Origin: Candidatus Cellulosilyticum pullistercoris
Lineage (GTDB): Bacteria; Bacillota; Clostridia; Lachnospirales; Cellulosilyticaceae
Length of the DNA: 13,974 bases
Reading direction: 5' to 3'
Assembly (NCBI GenBank): GCA_018883705.1
Contig: JAHLFQ010000141.1
Location: forward strand, 1-13,974
Shown one piece after another: positions 12,499 to 13,974 of this stretch. The notes beneath the pieces are model-generated. The model was not told the DNA's origin. It made no database searches and saw only the letters and a program-made list of their open reading frames with translations. The position numbers and the translations under genes were made by a program. The number at the start of each line of letters is the position of its first letter. Positions within the stretch are counted from its first letter, which is position 1.

Positions 12499-13974
12499 AT
12501 GAAAAAGCGAAATAAAAGAGTAGTAAATAAAAGACTATTAGATAAAAGATTAAAAGAGAGAGTGCTAAGTATTTATGAAAGATCTAAAGATACCATTCAT
12601 CAGCACATTTGGGTTGAACTTCTCTTTATGGTGGCACTTTCATTATTAGTATCTGGCATTGTCTTTTTAATTGTATCTCACTTTATTTATAGTACAGATA
12701 TAGCAAAGCGAGAGCATATAACCTATGATGAAAGTAGGGCGTATGTTCAAGAAGTATTTTTAGAAAATGTAGCACGGATTAATGAAGTTGCATCGGAAGA
12801 TTATGATGAGGAAAGTATCAAGCAATATGTTACAGATATTATTAATTATATGTATTTAGATCCTGATTATGTAGCAGATACACAAACATATCTGGTAGAT
12901 GGTTCAGGAAAAATTATGTATCAAGATGGCATTGTAGAGAGTTTGAATCTTATTAAAGTGATACAGAGAACAAATAATAATGAATATAGTGATGAGCGTA
13001 ATAAATTCTTAGCGATTTATCCAGTCATTATTAATAATGAGGTATGCTATCTATACAATGAAAGTACGCTACAACCTATTATCTATAGAGAATTTACGGA
13101 TATAGGTAATATTCTAGCTATTATTGCAGCGACAGGTATGTTTATTCTCATCATCTTTAGGTTAACCAGAGATAAAATTGCCTATCTTGAATATCTTTCA
13201 ACCTGTTTAGGGGAAATTTCTAAAGGTAATTTAGACTATGAAATAGATATTATCGGTGAAGATGAACTGGCTCAAGTTGCTAAATCCATTACTCATATGG
13301 AAAATGAACTTAAATATCAGATAGATGCACAGATGAGGGTAGAAAAAAGTAAAAATGAACTAGTAACTAATGTGGCACATGATTTAAGAACGCCTCTTAC
13401 ATCTATTATTGGTTATATTGGACTTGTGAAAACTAAGGGCTATCATACAGAAGAAGAGGCAGGTAAATATTTGGAGATTGCTTATAATAAAGCAGAAAAA
13501 CTAAAGATTATTATTGAAGACTTATTTGAACTTACGAAATTACATCAGCAAGGTATACAGCTTAATAAAGAAAGTATTTCTTTATCTAACTTATTGAATC
13601 AACTTATAGAAGAATTAATGCCTCTAGCTAATGAAAAACAAATAGAGATAGAAACTTATATCGATACTAATCATACAAATGTATGGGTAGATATAGGTAA
13701 GATAACAAGAGTATTTGAAAATCTTATAGAAAATGCAATTAAATACTCCCCTGAAAAAGAAACGGTTTATGTGGAACTAAAAAGTATTAAAGATCATGTG
13801 TATATAGCAGTAAGTAATCCAACAGAAGTGATATCACAGGAAGAGATTGATAAATTTTTTGAGCGCTTTTATCGTGCAGATCAATCTAGAAATAGTAATG
13901 CTGGGGGAAGTGGATTAGGGCTAGCTATTGCTAAGAATATAGTGGAACTTCATGGTGGGGAAATTAAAGCAAAT
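12499..13974 (+). CDS. VanS-like sensor histidine kinase, 3' partial
   Basis: The frame is open from the ATG to the window end (492 codons) with no stop, so the last part of the ATPase domain is missing. Residues 1-37 are a very basic cytosolic tail. TM1 is at about 38-62, an extracellular domain at 63-200, TM2 at 201-221 and HAMP at about 222-275. The H-box is NVAHDLRTPLTSIIGYIGL with His294, the N-box IENAIKYSP with Asn412, then SNPTE in place of the DxGxG motif, an F-box FFERFYRADQSR, and a G2 box GGSGLGLAIAK from 469. The altered G1 box is typical of VanS/VncS-type kinases, so it need not mean loss of activity. It follows the DUF4097 gene by 35 bases with GAGG about 10 bases before the ATG. 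No response regulator is encoded upstream in the operon. Confidence 0.93.
   Translation, partial: MKKRNKRVVNKRLLDKRLKERVLSIYERSKDTIHQHIWVELLFMVALSLLVSGIVFLIVSHFIYSTDIAKREHITYDESRAYVQEVFLENVARINEVASEDYDEESIKQYVTDIINYMYLDPDYVADTQTYLVDGSGKIMYQDGIVESLNLIKVIQRTNNNEYSDERNKFLAIYPVIINNEVCYLYNESTLQPIIYREFTDIGNILAIIAATGMFILIIFRLTRDKIAYLEYLSTCLGEISKGNLDYEIDIIGEDELAQVAKSITHMENELKYQIDAQMRVEKSKNELVTNVAHDLRTPLTSIIGYIGLVKTKGYHTEEEAGKYLEIAYNKAEKLKIIIEDLFELTKLHQQGIQLNKESISLSNLLNQLIEELMPLANEKQIEIETYIDTNHTNVWVDIGKITRVFENLIENAIKYSPEKETVYVELKSIKDHVYIAVSNPTEVISQEEIDKFFERFYRADQSRNSNAGGSGLGLAIAKNIVELHGGEIKAN
12511..12555 (+). repeat. Three imperfect 15-base tandem repeats in the kinase N-terminus
   Basis: The units at 12511, 12526 and 12541 each begin with AATAAAAGA or GATAAAAGA and encode NKRVV, NKRLL and DKRLK. 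They create the positively charged tail ahead of TM1. Confidence 0.65.

Noticed and set aside
13801..13830. Degenerate G1 box of the second kinase as a sign of a dead enzyme
   Set aside because: SNPTE in place of DxGxG is usual in VanS/VncS-type kinases, and the H, N, F and G2 boxes are intact.

Overview
The window is AT-rich with compact intergenic spaces, A/T-ending codons, strong AGGAGG-type ribosome binding sites, sigma-A-like promoters and many hairpin-plus-T-tract terminators. That points to a low-GC Gram-positive of the Clostridia. The secreted protein built on a copper-amine-oxidase-N (stalk) domain, the class II xylose isomerase and the two-component genes would suit a plant-fibre-degrading Lachnospirales such as a Cellulosilyticum relative. 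This is an inference from gene style, not a database match. No rRNA, tRNA, insertion sequence, CRISPR array or phage gene was seen.

Layout. (1) 1-2216, + strand: the 3' part of a large exported protein (acidic linker, two stalk repeats, PKD-like modules, an unrecognised C-terminal domain of about 335 residues). It ends at a hairpin shared with the convergent next operon. (2) 4630-2321, - strand: a UBA-like/DUF4342 membrane protein, an OmpR-type response regulator and a HisKA sensor kinase, in that transcription order. (3) 5644-4828, - strand: two small cytosolic proteins of unknown function; the second has its own near-consensus promoter. (4) 6014-7443, + strand: an endonuclease/exonuclease/phosphatase-fold hydrolase and a pentapeptide-repeat protein, followed by a terminator. 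(5) 7664-10344, + strand: xylose isomerase (xylA) and a ROK/XylR-type repressor, each with its own promoter and terminator; no xylulokinase is present. (6) 10534 to the right edge, + strand: a membrane protein with an acidic tail, a DUF4097-like exported protein and a VanS-like sensor kinase cut by the window end. No response regulator is seen with this kinase.

How the genes may work together. Units 2 and 6 both look like envelope-sensing modules in which a small membrane or exported protein is made with a sensor kinase. Unit 5 is a xylose-use locus in which the ROK protein probably represses xylA. The most noteworthy details are: a response regulator whose best start is a rare ATT codon; a pentapeptide-repeat protein with a cysteine exactly every 20 residues, stacking six cysteines on one face of the predicted beta-helix; a ROK regulator lacking the usual zinc-site cysteines; and the kinase/DUF4097/membrane-protein operon without a response regulator.
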